Of a stretch of DNA of 15,956 nt, positions 6,884-14,561 are shown piece after piece. Position 1 is the first letter of the stretch, and each line of letters begins with the position of its first letter. Origin of the DNA: Clostridiaceae bacterium (GTDB taxonomy: Bacteria; Bacillota; Clostridia; Oscillospirales; Acutalibacteraceae); NCBI GenBank assembly GCA_016292785.1, contig JAEDFL010000044.1, positions 1 through 15,956 of the forward strand, read 5' to 3'. A model generated the notes under the pieces. It made no database searches. It was given only the letters and a program-made list of their open reading frames with translations, and was not told the DNA's origin. The translations under genes were made by a program, and so were the position numbers.

Positions 6884-9367
6884 TTATTTAATGATTAAGC
6901 CTAAAAGCTCCTTGAACACATTTACAAGGAATGAAACAATTTTTTCAATCAGGCTCATCTGAGGCTGTTCCTGTTCAGGCTCAGGCTCAGCTTCAACTTC
7001 GACATCCTGAGAAATAAGACTTACATATTCGTCATAGACCGACGATGTGCAGATATCCTCCTGACCGATCTCCGCAAGCAGAACTCCTGCCTGTTCAAGC
7101 AGAGCCGTGTCGGCATAATCGACAGTACCGTCACGGTTGCAGTCTGCCGCAAGCCTGAATGCCGCATCGGGAGTAAGCATACCGCCCTCGATCATAGCAA
7201 CCAGCGTTGCGTCACGTCCGTCATAAATTCCGTCACCGTTGACATCGCCGAACACAACAATCGTATATCGGCAGACAAGGTCCTCGGTCGTGTCGGCTCT
7301 GACCTCAACAATTTCGCCTGTTCTCGGAGTTGTAGTGTTTCTGAAAACGAAGTGCGTTCCCTCTTTGAGCGTGAAGGTATCCTTGATAGGCTGACGGAAA
7401 TCCTCAAACAGAGTGAAGCCGTAAATCAGGGAATTATCCTGCTCGACAGCAAGAGTCGAATCGTTCACGGTCGGAACAAGCTCCTCGACCTTGATTTTAT
7501 CTATTGTGCGGTATTCCTTTTCGCCGCAGGCACAGGCTCGCTCCTCCCTGCCCTCAGCCTGTGTGGTAGGCTTGATTGTAACCGTCCAGTCACCGAAGGA
7601 ATGAACATGAGCAAGCTCCAGCGCATCATATTTTATAAAGATATCGTTTTGAGCTTCGATTATCTGATCCTGCGAATAGATAGCGGCTCCGTCATCCTTG
7701 AAGTCCTCAAGAATTGACTTGGCATAATTCAGAGAAGCCGTGAAATTGCTTGCGGATTCAACCGTGTACGGAGAAACGTCAATGGCGCTGTACGAATTGA
7801 CATTAGCTTCAAGCGAAACAATATCCACCACCGTATCAACGCTCTTATAGTAGAAATAAGCCGTCTTGCTTCCCGCTCCTGAATTGAGGTCGGCTAACGG
7901 GTCATTCTTGCCGAAAGCCTTTGCTGTTGTATATCCGTTAAGCGTTGAGCTTTCTCCTGCGGAAACCGCAGTAATCGCTCCGCCGTATCTCGGATCCTTT
8001 GAGTAAAGAGCGTAGATATAATTTCCGCCTGCTCCCTTGTTAAGGTCAACCGACGAAGCAAAAACATAATCATCTATCGTAATACCCAGAGCATCGCTGC
8101 CCGAGATAATGAACTTAACGGATTTTATTGCGTCGGCATAATTTGTCGTCGTTTTATATCCCATATATATGTATCTGCCGCCGACTCCCTTGTTCAGATC
8201 GTAGTCAATGACCTGATATCCCCGATTTGTCAGCTCACTTTTTGCGGAAGAAGCCGTTGTTGCCGCCGCGGCGTTCAGTTCGCTGATAAATCTCATACCC
8301 ATCTGATAGCTTCTGTACTGTAATTCGGGCACTTCCTGATCGTAATAAAGTCCGCTGTCGTTACCTACGCAGGTGAAGGTTCTCGATTCATATTTCGTTG
8401 TATCGCTTTCATCGAGGGTGATCAATCGGCAGCCTCTTACGTTTGAGTCGCCGTAGGACTGGAAGCTCATTCCGGCGGTCTGGATAAGGTCAACGCCTTT
8501 AACCGTTCCAATAAAGCTGTTTGAGTGGTCGTGTCCCGTTACGATGCCGAGCACGCCGCCCATCTGTGCCAACGTGTCAAGCTCTCCCGAATTTACCGCA
8601 GGCGGACAAGGAAACTCTCCGAGATATCCCGTAGCCTTTTCGTTGAGCGTCTGCTCATATTTTTTGCCGTTATACGTCTTGGAGCCGTTCGGATTTTCAA
8701 CAAGCAAATCGTAAGCCTCAGGCACGATTATGTGCTGAAAAGCAAGCGAATTGACGGGATGTCCCACGCTCGCAGTCAAGGCAGCGTTAGTCGATGTTAT
8801 CCAATCAAGCTGATCCTGATGAACGTTATCATAATTGCTTCCGTCGTATGTGTTAGAATCAATCATCCAGAGGTTGAATGCCGTGTCCGTTCCGTCCGAC
8901 GACTTAATCGGTAAATTACATGTTCCGAAGCCTGTCATAGAGGGATTTGCGTCATAGGTCAGGCACGTTCCGAGTGACATATAAACCGAGTGCTGATATT
9001 CCTTGCTTACACCGAGCTGATCGTCATGGTTGCCGAAGGTGTAGGCATAGGGTATTCCCCTGCTGATGAGCGGATCAATGATCGCCTTTGCGCCTTTGTC
9101 AAACGAAGACTTGGTGCTGACATAAACATTGTCGCCCGTGAACACAACAAGATCGGGTTTTGTGTAATCCAGCATATCGTTCATAAACGATATCATCTCG
9201 CTTTTCGGACTTGCATCGTCCTGACAGTCGGCAAAAATCATTATCTTGAATTTTCCGTCGCTGTTGAATTGCAATTCACCGTTCTGTGCGGAAGATGAGG
9301 TTTTGCAGAACACACCGCAGGAAAAAACAAGCGCAAGACAAAGGAGAACGCTGATTATTTTTTTCAT
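6884..9367 (-). CDS. Secreted calcineurin-like phosphoesterase with MABP-like repeats and dockerin
   Basis: An 827-residue extracellular protein. The N-terminus (MKKIISVLLCLALVFSCG) is a signal peptide. The catalytic domain at about 38-345 shows the metallophosphoesterase motifs in order: FADCQ with Asp47, GDN 78-80, GNHD 112-115, His212 and GHDH 278-281. Next come three similar repeats (DLNKGVGG, DLNKGAGG, DLNSGAGS with nearby YIY-type aromatics) at 390, 441 and 493, resembling an MABP beta-prism. A Cys-containing HSFGDW segment (589-623), a beta-rich domain (about 630-706) and a dockerin with two Ca-binding loops (708-716, 742-750) follow. An acidic linker (789-803) leads to an amphipathic tail (804-827). 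The start is the ATG at 9367, because GGAG lies eight bases upstream; an in-frame GTG at 9376 overlaps that site. The substrate is unknown; a secreted phosphatase, phosphodiesterase or nuclease is possible. It is last in the - strand operon. Confidence 0.88.
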   Translation of the reverse strand: MKKIISVLLCLALVFSCGVFCKTSSSAQNGELQFNSDGKFKIMIFADCQDDASPKSEMISFMNDMLDYTKPDLVVFTGDNVYVSTKSSFDKGAKAIIDPLISRGIPYAYTFGNHDDQLGVSKEYQHSVYMSLGTCLTYDANPSMTGFGTCNLPIKSSDGTDTAFNLWMIDSNTYDGSNYDNVHQDQLDWITSTNAALTASVGHPVNSLAFQHIIVPEAYDLLVENPNGSKTYNGKKYEQTLNEKATGYLGEFPCPPAVNSGELDTLAQMGGVLGIVTGHDHSNSFIGTVKGVDLIQTAGMSFQSYGDSNVRGCRLITLDESDTTKYESRTFTCVGNDSGLYYDQEVPELQYRSYQMGMRFISELNAAAATTASSAKSELTNRGYQVIDYDLNKGVGGRYIYMGYKTTTNYADAIKSVKFIISGSDALGITIDDYVFASSVDLNKGAGGNYIYALYSKDPRYGGAITAVSAGESSTLNGYTTAKAFGKNDPLADLNSGAGSKTAYFYYKSVDTVVDIVSLEANVNSYSAIDVSPYTVESASNFTASLNYAKSILEDFKDDGAAIYSQDQIIEAQNDIFIKYDALELAHVHSFGDWTVTIKPTTQAEGREERACACGEKEYRTIDKIKVEELVPTVNDSTLAVEQDNSLIYGFTLFEDFRQPIKDTFTLKEGTHFVFRNTTTPRTGEIVEVRADTTEDLVCRYTIVVFGDVNGDGIYDGRDATLVAMIEGGMLTPDAAFRLAADCNRDGTVDYADTALLEQAGVLLAEIGQEDICTSSVYDEYVSLISQDVEVEAEPEPEQEQPQMSLIEKIVSFLVNVFKELLGLIIK
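7073..7252 (-). other. Dockerin domain (type I-like) within the phosphoesterase gene
   Basis: This part encodes residues 706-765. Two F-hand-like loops are visible: DVNGDGIYD (708-716) and DCNRDGTVD (742-750), each followed by an Asp and a Leu-rich helix, as in dockerins. It is preceded by YTIVVFG, a typical lead-in for Clostridia dockerin proteins. Dockerins bind cohesins, so the enzyme may be docked onto a scaffoldin or cell-surface cohesin. No cohesin gene is in the window. Confidence 0.85.
7847..8200 (-). repeat. Three MABP-like beta-prism repeats (protein-level)
   Basis: Residues 390-507 hold three copies of a DLNxGxGxxxxYxxY-like motif, starting at 390, 441 and 493, so the period is 51-52 residues. 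The third copy is the most diverged. The consensus resembles the MABP (MVB12-associated beta-prism) unit, in which three such repeats form one prism that binds membranes or ligands. The homology is proposed from pattern only. Confidence 0.65.
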
Positions 9368-9432
9368 AATTATCACTCCGAATAATAATTTTTATTGCTG
9401 GAAATTCATAACGCTTTGTCGGTAAAATTTTA

Positions 9433-9657
9433 TCAGTTTTTCTTATTAAACAGCTTTTTTTGCATTTCCGCCATTTTCTTTCGGCGCACGGAAGTTTCGT
9501 CAGAGTCGATAGTATAGCCGTTTTCCGTGCGGACGATTATGTCTCCCTCACGGATATTTTCGGGAAGCTCGTCAAGCCTCAGCTTAACCGTTTTGCCGAG
9601 GTCATCCTCGCACAAAGCAACATTTTCTTCAATTCTCTCCACCGAATATTTCATCAT
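9433..9657 (-). CDS. DUF3006 family small protein
   Basis: A 74-residue protein with the DUF3006 layout: a short beta-rich start (YSVERIEENVALCED), a central LDELPENIREGDII strand-turn segment at about 28-41, then a basic helix RRKKMAEMQKKLFNKK at the C-terminus. Function is unknown in the family; members are often small cytosolic proteins next to hydrolase genes. The start overlaps the preceding nitroreductase stop as ATGA, and a second in-frame ATG follows immediately. AAAGG is placed for either. It belongs to the four-gene - strand operon and leaves 65 bases before the dockerin phosphoesterase gene. Confidence 0.82.
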   Translation of the reverse strand: MMKYSVERIEENVALCEDDLGKTVKLRLDELPENIREGDIIVRTENGYTIDSDETSVRRKKMAEMQKKLFNKKN

Positions 9658-10196
9658 TTTATTACCTTTATCCTGTCGTCAAAGCGAGGCTTCGGCTCAG
9701 GCTTCTCGTCAGGATAGCCAATAGCTATTGCGATAAGGAACTTGTAATCTTCGGGAATGTCCCAAGCCTTTTTCCACTTGTTGCCCTGCTCGTTACCGTC
9801 GGCAAAGAGCGTACCCACGCTTGCGATAATACAGGTACCGAGTCCGAGACTCTGAGCCGCTATGCAGATATTCTCGCACATTATTCCTCCGTCCATATAG
9901 CTCTCGTTTTCAGCGAAAAGCACGGCAAAGGTCGGTGCATTGTGATAGACAGGATTGACGTCCCAGCGTGTGTACGCAGGCGTGTCATAACCGACAAGCT
10001 CCTTGAAATCCTTATTCATCTGTTCAAGCATTCCCCTGTTCTGTACGAAACGGACATGACAGGGCTGCATATTTCTTCCGCTCGGAGCCTGCTTTGCCGC
10101 CTTGATGAGCAGTTCAAGCTGTTCGTCCGTGATCTGCTCCGGTTTATATGATCTTATCGTCTGCCGTTCAAGTATTGTTTTCATTACTTCGTTCAT
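9654..10196 (-). CDS. Nitroreductase family protein (FMN-dependent)
   Basis: A 180-residue compact nitroreductase. RQTIRSYKPEQI near residues 11-22 is the family's N-terminal FMN-phosphate-contacting motif, APSGRNMQPCH (37-47) follows the first long helix, and GLGTCIIASVG lies in the second half. Enzymes of this fold use FMN and NAD(P)H to reduce nitro, quinone or ene groups in the cytosol; the substrate here is unknown. The family often acts as a dimer. The ATG at 10196 has AAAGGA about ten bases upstream, only six bases separate it from the preceding phosphoesterase gene, and its stop overlaps the next start, all consistent with co-transcription. Nothing in it explains why it sits between two phosphoesterase paralogs. 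Confidence 0.92.
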   Translation of the reverse strand: MNEVMKTILERQTIRSYKPEQITDEQLELLIKAAKQAPSGRNMQPCHVRFVQNRGMLEQMNKDFKELVGYDTPAYTRWDVNPVYHNAPTFAVLFAENESYMDGGIMCENICIAAQSLGLGTCIIASVGTLFADGNEQGNKWKKAWDIPEDYKFLIAIAIGYPDEKPEPKPRFDDRIKVIK

Positions 10197-10202
10197 TTCA
10201 AA

Positions 10203-11438
10203 TCATTCCTTTTCAGACTTAAATCTATTTATCAGTTTCTTTCTTGTAACCGCATTATATATCAGCGCACCGATTAAATATACCGCCGCTATTCCGAAAA
10301 CGGCAAGCAGAGCCGTCACGACCGCACGGACGCTTATCAGCTTTGCCAGCAGAACAAGCAATAAGACGATCACTGCCAACCCAACGGCGCACTTTGCCGC
10401 AAATACGGGAACATCTCCCGGAGATGACGGGCCGACGCTGTAAACAAATGTCTTGACCGGCTCGGCAAGCGGTTTTTTGCACACATCGCCGTATTTGACA
10501 ATGTAGGTCTTGTAGTTTCTTACATCGCTTTCCTCAAATTCAAAAACTCTTACGCCACGCTGAATATTACCGTAGGAATTGTAGCCCGCTCCCGGACAGT
10601 AACCGAGGTCGATTCCGTCAACCGTTCCGATAAAGCTGTCAAAATGGTCGTGTCCGCAGTAAACAGCAAAAACATCGCCCTGCTTTTTAAGCTGTTCAAA
10701 CTCGCCGCATTCACGGGGCAGAGCCGCAGGAGTTTCGCCGTAATCGCCCCTATACTTTATATCTTCCCTGAGCTTATAAAATTCGCCCTTTCTCGTTCCG
10801 TAGGCCGGGTAAGCGCCCTTTGTTCCTTTCGGCACCTTTTCAAGAAGCTCATATATCTCATCAACGGGAATGTGCTGGAAAACGACAGAATTGGTCTTCA
10901 CCTCACGGCTCGTTTTTTCAAGCCACTCAAGCTGTTCTTTTCGCACTCCCCGGTACTTCCCTTTGATCTTCGTACCCGTATCAACAACATAAATATTCAT
11001 CGCCGTGCGGCTCCCGTCCGAAGAAAGAACGGGAACATTGAACGTTCCTGCGTCAGGTCTGCCGTCATTAAAATCGTCAAAGCAGATGCAGTTTTTCATC
11101 CTTGCGTAAATTTTTGCCTGCTCCTCATTCGCAATTCCCGTCTCACGGTCGTGATTGCCGAATGTAAGCACAAACGGAATGTCAAATTTTTCAAAGACGC
11201 TGAAAAGACCGTTTATTGCCCTTTCAACATTTCTTAGGCACTTTTCGCCCTTGCCCCAAATATCCGCCACATCAAGCTGATCGCCCGTGAAAACAATCAG
11301 ATCAGGTTTAATGCTTTCAACGGCAGACTCCATGAAACGGAGCGTATCAACACAGGTGAAGCGGTTATCCTGCAAGTCGGAAATTTGCAGAACTTTCAGC
11401 TTTCCGTTATTGAATTTGATCGCTTTTCTCATACTCAT
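10203..11438 (-). CDS. Calcineurin-like metallophosphoesterase with C-terminal membrane anchor
   Basis: A 411-residue protein with the complete metallophosphoesterase motif set: ISDLQ with Asp21, GDQ 52-54, GNHD 94-97, His189 and GHDH 262-265. There is no signal peptide. Two hydrophobic helices lie at about 345-367 and 371-395, followed by a basic tail (RKKLINRFK), so both ends, including the catalytic domain, are predicted to face the cytoplasm. It is a clear paralog of the secreted phosphoesterase at 6884-9367: both share the SSDG...N-Asp...QL-x-W region and GHDH...SFIGTV. I start at ATG 11438, because the promoter at 11469-11497 would leave only about six leader bases before the alternative GTG at 11456, and GGTGAT precedes the ATG. 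ATG 11432 is also possible. First gene of the operon. Confidence 0.88.
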   Translation of the reverse strand: MSMRKAIKFNNGKLKVLQISDLQDNRFTCVDTLRFMESAVESIKPDLIVFTGDQLDVADIWGKGEKCLRNVERAINGLFSVFEKFDIPFVLTFGNHDRETGIANEEQAKIYARMKNCICFDDFNDGRPDAGTFNVPVLSSDGSRTAMNIYVVDTGTKIKGKYRGVRKEQLEWLEKTSREVKTNSVVFQHIPVDEIYELLEKVPKGTKGAYPAYGTRKGEFYKLREDIKYRGDYGETPAALPRECGEFEQLKKQGDVFAVYCGHDHFDSFIGTVDGIDLGYCPGAGYNSYGNIQRGVRVFEFEESDVRNYKTYIVKYGDVCKKPLAEPVKTFVYSVGPSSPGDVPVFAAKCAVGLAVIVLLLVLLAKLISVRAVVTALLAVFGIAAVYLIGALIYNAVTRKKLINRFKSEKE

Positions 11439-11468
11439 TTTATCACCGGGATACACTTATTTCTTTTT

Positions 11469-11497
11469 ATTATATCAGCATTAAATGTAACAGTCAA
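11469..11497 (-). promoter_or_regulatory. Sigma-A promoter of the - strand phosphoesterase operon
   Basis: On the - strand, TTGACT (11492-11497) and TATAAT (11469-11474) are separated by 17 bases, and the -10 is preceded by TGA, giving an extended -10 (TGn). Transcription should start near 11462, about 24 bases before the ATG at 11438. Confidence 0.85.
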
Positions 11498-11577
11498 TTA
11501 TTTGTATATCAAAGTTCGTCCAAAACGACTTTTATCGACGAAAAATCTTCTCTCATACAAAAACTTCGTCATTCTCA

Positions 11578-11606
11578 TTGACATTATATCTTAAAAATAT
11601 TATAAT
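11578..11606 (+). promoter_or_regulatory. Consensus sigma-A promoter of purA
   Basis: TTGACA (11578-11583) and TATAAT (11601-11606) match consensus exactly with the optimal 17-base spacer. Start is expected near 11613, giving a leader of about 42 bases, too short for a purine riboswitch. It diverges from the phosphoesterase promoter; the roughly 80 bases between the two -35 boxes show no operator I can recognise. Confidence 0.9.
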
Positions 11607-11641
11607 TACTGTGTTTGGAACATAGTTTCCATATCTCATTT

Positions 11642-11647
11642 GGAGGT
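11642..11647 (+). promoter_or_regulatory. Shine-Dalgarno site that fixes the purA TTG start
   Basis: GGAGGT lies seven bases before the TTG at 11655. An upstream in-frame TTG at 11640 overlaps this site and has no ribosome site of its own. Confidence 0.88.
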
Positions 11648-11654
11648 GCTTTCA

Positions 11655-12929
11655 TTGGTAAGAGCAATAGTCGGCGCTAACTGGGGCGACGAAGGTAAGG
11701 GTAAAATCACAGATATGTTTGCGTCAAAGGCGGATGTCGTTATCCGTTTCCAGGGCGGCGCAAACGCAGGTCACACTATCATCAACGATTACGGAAAGTT
11801 TGCTTTGCATCTTCTTCCGTCGGGCGTATGCCACCCCGAGATCACAAACATCATCGGCAACGGCGTTGCGCTGGATATCCCCAAGCTGGTTAAGGAAATC
11901 AACGACGTTGTTTCAAAGGGCGTTCCTCAGCCCAAGCTTCTCGTTTCCGACAGGGCTCAGATTATGATGCCCTATCACGTTCTTCTCGACACATACGAGG
12001 AGGAGCGTCTTGCGGACAAGAAGTTCGGCTCGACAAAATCGGGTATCGCTCCTTTCTATTCCGATAAATATGCAAAGATCGGTTTCCAGGTCTGCGATCT
12101 TTTCTATCCCGACGAGCTTAAAGAAAAGCTCAAGAACGTTTGCGAGGTTAAGAACCTCCTGCTTGAGCATGTTTACCACAAGCCTCTGCTTGATGTGGAC
12201 GAGCTGTTCAACACCCTTATGGAATACAAGGAAATGATCGCTCCCTACGTTGCGGACACGGGTGCATTTATCCGTCAGGCTATCAAGGAGGGCAAGGAGA
12301 TTCTTCTTGAAGGTCAGCTCGGTTCGCTCAAGGATCCCGATTTCGGCATCTATCCGATGGTTACTTCTTCCTCAACTCTTGCAGGCTACGGTGCTGTCGG
12401 CGCAGGTATTCCGGCGCACGAGATCAAGGATATCATCACCGTAACAAAGGCTTATTCCTCGGCAGTCGGCGCAGGCGAATTTGTCAGCGAGATCTTCGGC
12501 GAGGAGGCCGACAAGATGCGTAACCACGGCGGCGACGCAGGCGAGTACGGCGCAACAACAGGACGTCCCCGTCGTATGGGTTGGTTTGACTGTGTTGCAA
12601 CACGTTACGGCGTTGAGGTTCAGGGTGCAACTCAGGTTTGTCTGACCGCTCTCGACTGTCTTGATTATCTTGACGAGATCAAGGTTTGCACGGCTTACGA
12701 GATCGACGGCAAGATCGTCAAGGACTTCCCGAACACTCATATGCTCAAGAAGGCAAAGCCCGTTCTTGTAACACTTCCCGGCTTCAAGTGCAACATCAGG
12801 GGCATCAAGGAATTTGACAAGCTCCCGAAAGAGGCTCAGGACTATGTTCTCTTCATCGAAAAAGAGATAGGCAAGCCGATCACAATGGTTTCCAACGGTC
12901 CCAAGAGAGAAGAAATTATTTACAGATAA
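11655..12929 (+). CDS. purA: Adenylosuccinate synthetase
   Basis: A 424-residue, full-length enzyme that condenses IMP with aspartate, using GTP, to adenylosuccinate, the first committed step from IMP to AMP in the cytosol. The GTP-binding loop GDEGKGK (11-17, with catalytic Asp12) and the GGANAGHT segment with catalytic His40 are present, as is TTGRPRRMGWFD in the C-terminal third, part of the substrate-binding region. The start is TTG: it gives the typical MVRAIVGANWGDEGKGK N-terminus and sits seven bases after GGAGGT. A more upstream TTG (11640) would swallow the ribosome site. Expression comes from its own strong promoter at 11578. It is followed after 81 bases by guaA, so the two enzymes that split IMP flow are adjacent. 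Confidence 0.97.
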   Translation: MVRAIVGANWGDEGKGKITDMFASKADVVIRFQGGANAGHTIINDYGKFALHLLPSGVCHPEITNIIGNGVALDIPKLVKEINDVVSKGVPQPKLLVSDRAQIMMPYHVLLDTYEEERLADKKFGSTKSGIAPFYSDKYAKIGFQVCDLFYPDELKEKLKNVCEVKNLLLEHVYHKPLLDVDELFNTLMEYKEMIAPYVADTGAFIRQAIKEGKEILLEGQLGSLKDPDFGIYPMVTSSSTLAGYGAVGAGIPAHEIKDIITVTKAYSSAVGAGEFVSEIFGEEADKMRNHGGDAGEYGATTGRPRRMGWFDCVATRYGVEVQGATQVCLTALDCLDYLDEIKVCTAYEIDGKIVKDFPNTHMLKKAKPVLVTLPGFKCNIRGIKEFDKLPKEAQDYVLFIEKEIGKPITMVSNGPKREEIIYR

Positions 12930-12935
12930 AATAAA

Positions 12936-12982
12936 ACTGTCGTGTTAGGATAAGGCAAAACTGTCTTTTCAAGCACGACAGT
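12936..12982 (+). promoter_or_regulatory. Hairpin-forming spacer between purA and guaA
   Basis: A 9-base inverted repeat (12936-12944 with 12974-12982) encloses a 29-base loop. The nonamer AAAACTGTC occurs twice (12933-12941 and 12957-12965), so the right arm can pair either with the far copy (9 bp) or with the near copy (6 bp, 11-base loop). No U tract follows, so it is not a standard intrinsic terminator. The guaA ribosome site AAAGGA is at 12997-13002. Confidence 0.5.
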
Positions 12983-13010
12983 CCCTATCTTTAACGAAAG
13001 GACGAATAGA

Positions 13011-14561
13011 ATGAACGAAAAAATACTTGTCCTCGATTTCGGCGGACAGTACAATCAGCTCATCGCCCGCAGAGTCCGTGATTTCAACGTTTATGCCGAG
13101 ATCCTCCCCTACACCACCGACCTTGAAACAATTAAATCGGCAGGCTACAAGGGCATTATCTTCACAGGTGGTCCTAACTCTGTTTTTGATATGGAGTCGC
13201 CTCATTACACCAAGGATATTCTTGATATCGGCGTTCCCGTTCTCGGCATTTGCTACGGCTGTCAGCTTATGGCTTGGATGGGTGACGGTAAGGTTGCCAC
13301 AGCTCCCGTTTCAGAATACGGCAAAATCGACCTTGAGGTCACAAAGGACAGTCTTGTTTTTGAAAACGTGCCGAAAACGAGCGTTGTATGGATGAGCCAT
13401 ACCGATTATATCGCTGAACCTCCCAAGGGTTTTGAAATAATCGCAAGGACGGAAAACTGTCCCTGCGCCGCAATGCAGAACATTGACAAAAAGCTCTATG
13501 CCGTTCAGTTCCACCCCGAGGTAACACATTCCGAATACGGCAATCAGATGCTCAAAAACTTTGTTTTCAATGTCTGCGGCTGTTCGGGCGACTGGCAGAT
13601 GGACAGCTTCATCGACACCACGGTCGAAAAGCTTCGTGAAAAAATCGGTGACAAAAAGGTTGTTCTCGGCCTTTCCGGCGGAGTTGACAGCTCGGTTGCG
13701 GCGGCTCTCCTCAGCCGTGCGGTCGGCAAACAGCTCACCTGCGTTTTCGTCGATCAGGGACTTATGAGAAAGGACGAGGGTGATTTTGTTGAAAACACCT
13801 TCACCTCCCTCTTTGATATGAATTTTGTCCGTGTCAACTGCGGCGATCACTTCCTTTCGATGCTCAAGGGTGTAGTCGATCCCGAAAAGAAAAGAAAGAT
13901 CATCGGTGAGGAATTTTATAAAGTATTCTGGAACGAGGTCAGAAAGCAGGCAAAGGACGGCTTCTTCGCTCAGGGTACGATCTATCCCGACAGAATAGAG
14001 TCCGGCAAAGGCAAGAGCAAGGATAAGGCGAACACCGCCGTTATCAAAACTCATCACAATATGGTAGAAAAGCCGAAGGATATTGAGTTCCTCGGCACGA
14101 TCGAACCGCTTCAGGATCTTTTCAAGGACGAGGTGCGCCGTGTCGGAGAAATGCTCGGTATTCCTCATGAGCTTGTATGGCGTCAGCCCTTCCCCGGCCC
14201 GGGACTCGGCGTAAGAATAATCGGAGAGATTACAGCGGAAAAGGTCAGAATACTTCAGGACGCAGACTTTGTACTCAGAGACGAGATGGCAAAGAACGGC
14301 TACGAAAGAAACCTCAGCCAGTTCTTCTGCGTTTACACGGGATCGAAATCGGTCGGAGTTATGGGCGATCACAGAACTTATGAAAATGTCATCGCAATCC
14401 GTGCCGTCACAACGGACGACTTTATGACAGCCGATTGGGCAAGAATCCCCTATGATATCCTTGCCACCGTCTCCAACCGCATCACCAACGAGGTCGACGG
14501 CGTCAACCGCATAGTCTACGACATCACCTCCAAACCCCCCGGCACCGTGGAGTGGGAATAA
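13011..14561 (+). CDS. guaA: GMP synthase (glutamine-hydrolysing)
   Basis: A 516-residue two-domain enzyme that aminates XMP to GMP with glutamine and ATP. The N-terminal class I amidotransferase domain has its nucleophile Cys81 in GICYGCQ and His168/Glu170 in QFHPE. The ATP pyrophosphatase domain begins at about 205 with the P-loop SGGVDSS (222-228), and the C-terminal dimerisation domain ends in the conserved KPPGTVEWE. The ATG at 13011 follows AAAGGA by eight bases. Most of the gene has mixed third-base use, but the last 32 codons (14463-14558) are 29/32 G or C at the third position, against 15/32 in the preceding 32. Both Arg codons in the tail are CGC. The protein is intact, so the change concerns DNA origin, not function. 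Confidence 0.97.
   Translation: MNEKILVLDFGGQYNQLIARRVRDFNVYAEILPYTTDLETIKSAGYKGIIFTGGPNSVFDMESPHYTKDILDIGVPVLGICYGCQLMAWMGDGKVATAPVSEYGKIDLEVTKDSLVFENVPKTSVVWMSHTDYIAEPPKGFEIIARTENCPCAAMQNIDKKLYAVQFHPEVTHSEYGNQMLKNFVFNVCGCSGDWQMDSFIDTTVEKLREKIGDKKVVLGLSGGVDSSVAAALLSRAVGKQLTCVFVDQGLMRKDEGDFVENTFTSLFDMNFVRVNCGDHFLSMLKGVVDPEKKRKIIGEEFYKVFWNEVRKQAKDGFFAQGTIYPDRIESGKGKSKDKANTAVIKTHHNMVEKPKDIEFLGTIEPLQDLFKDEVRRVGEMLGIPHELVWRQPFPGPGLGVRIIGEITAEKVRILQDADFVLRDEMAKNGYERNLSQFFCVYTGSKSVGVMGDHRTYENVIAIRAVTTDDFMTADWARIPYDILATVSNRITNEVDGVNRIVYDITSKPPGTVEWE

Noticed and set aside
9368..9432. A separate promoter for the secreted phosphoesterase gene
   Set aside because: The 65-base gap is AT-rich but I found no -35/-10 pair with acceptable spacing. 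Read-through from the upstream genes is the simpler view.
11613..11654. Purine riboswitch in the purA leader
   Set aside because: The leader predicted from the promoter is about 42 bases, shorter than a purine aptamer, and lacks the conserved loop sequences.
12936..12982. Intrinsic terminator after purA
   Set aside because: The stem is 9 bp with a 29-base loop and no U tract follows, so it was listed as a spacer hairpin instead.
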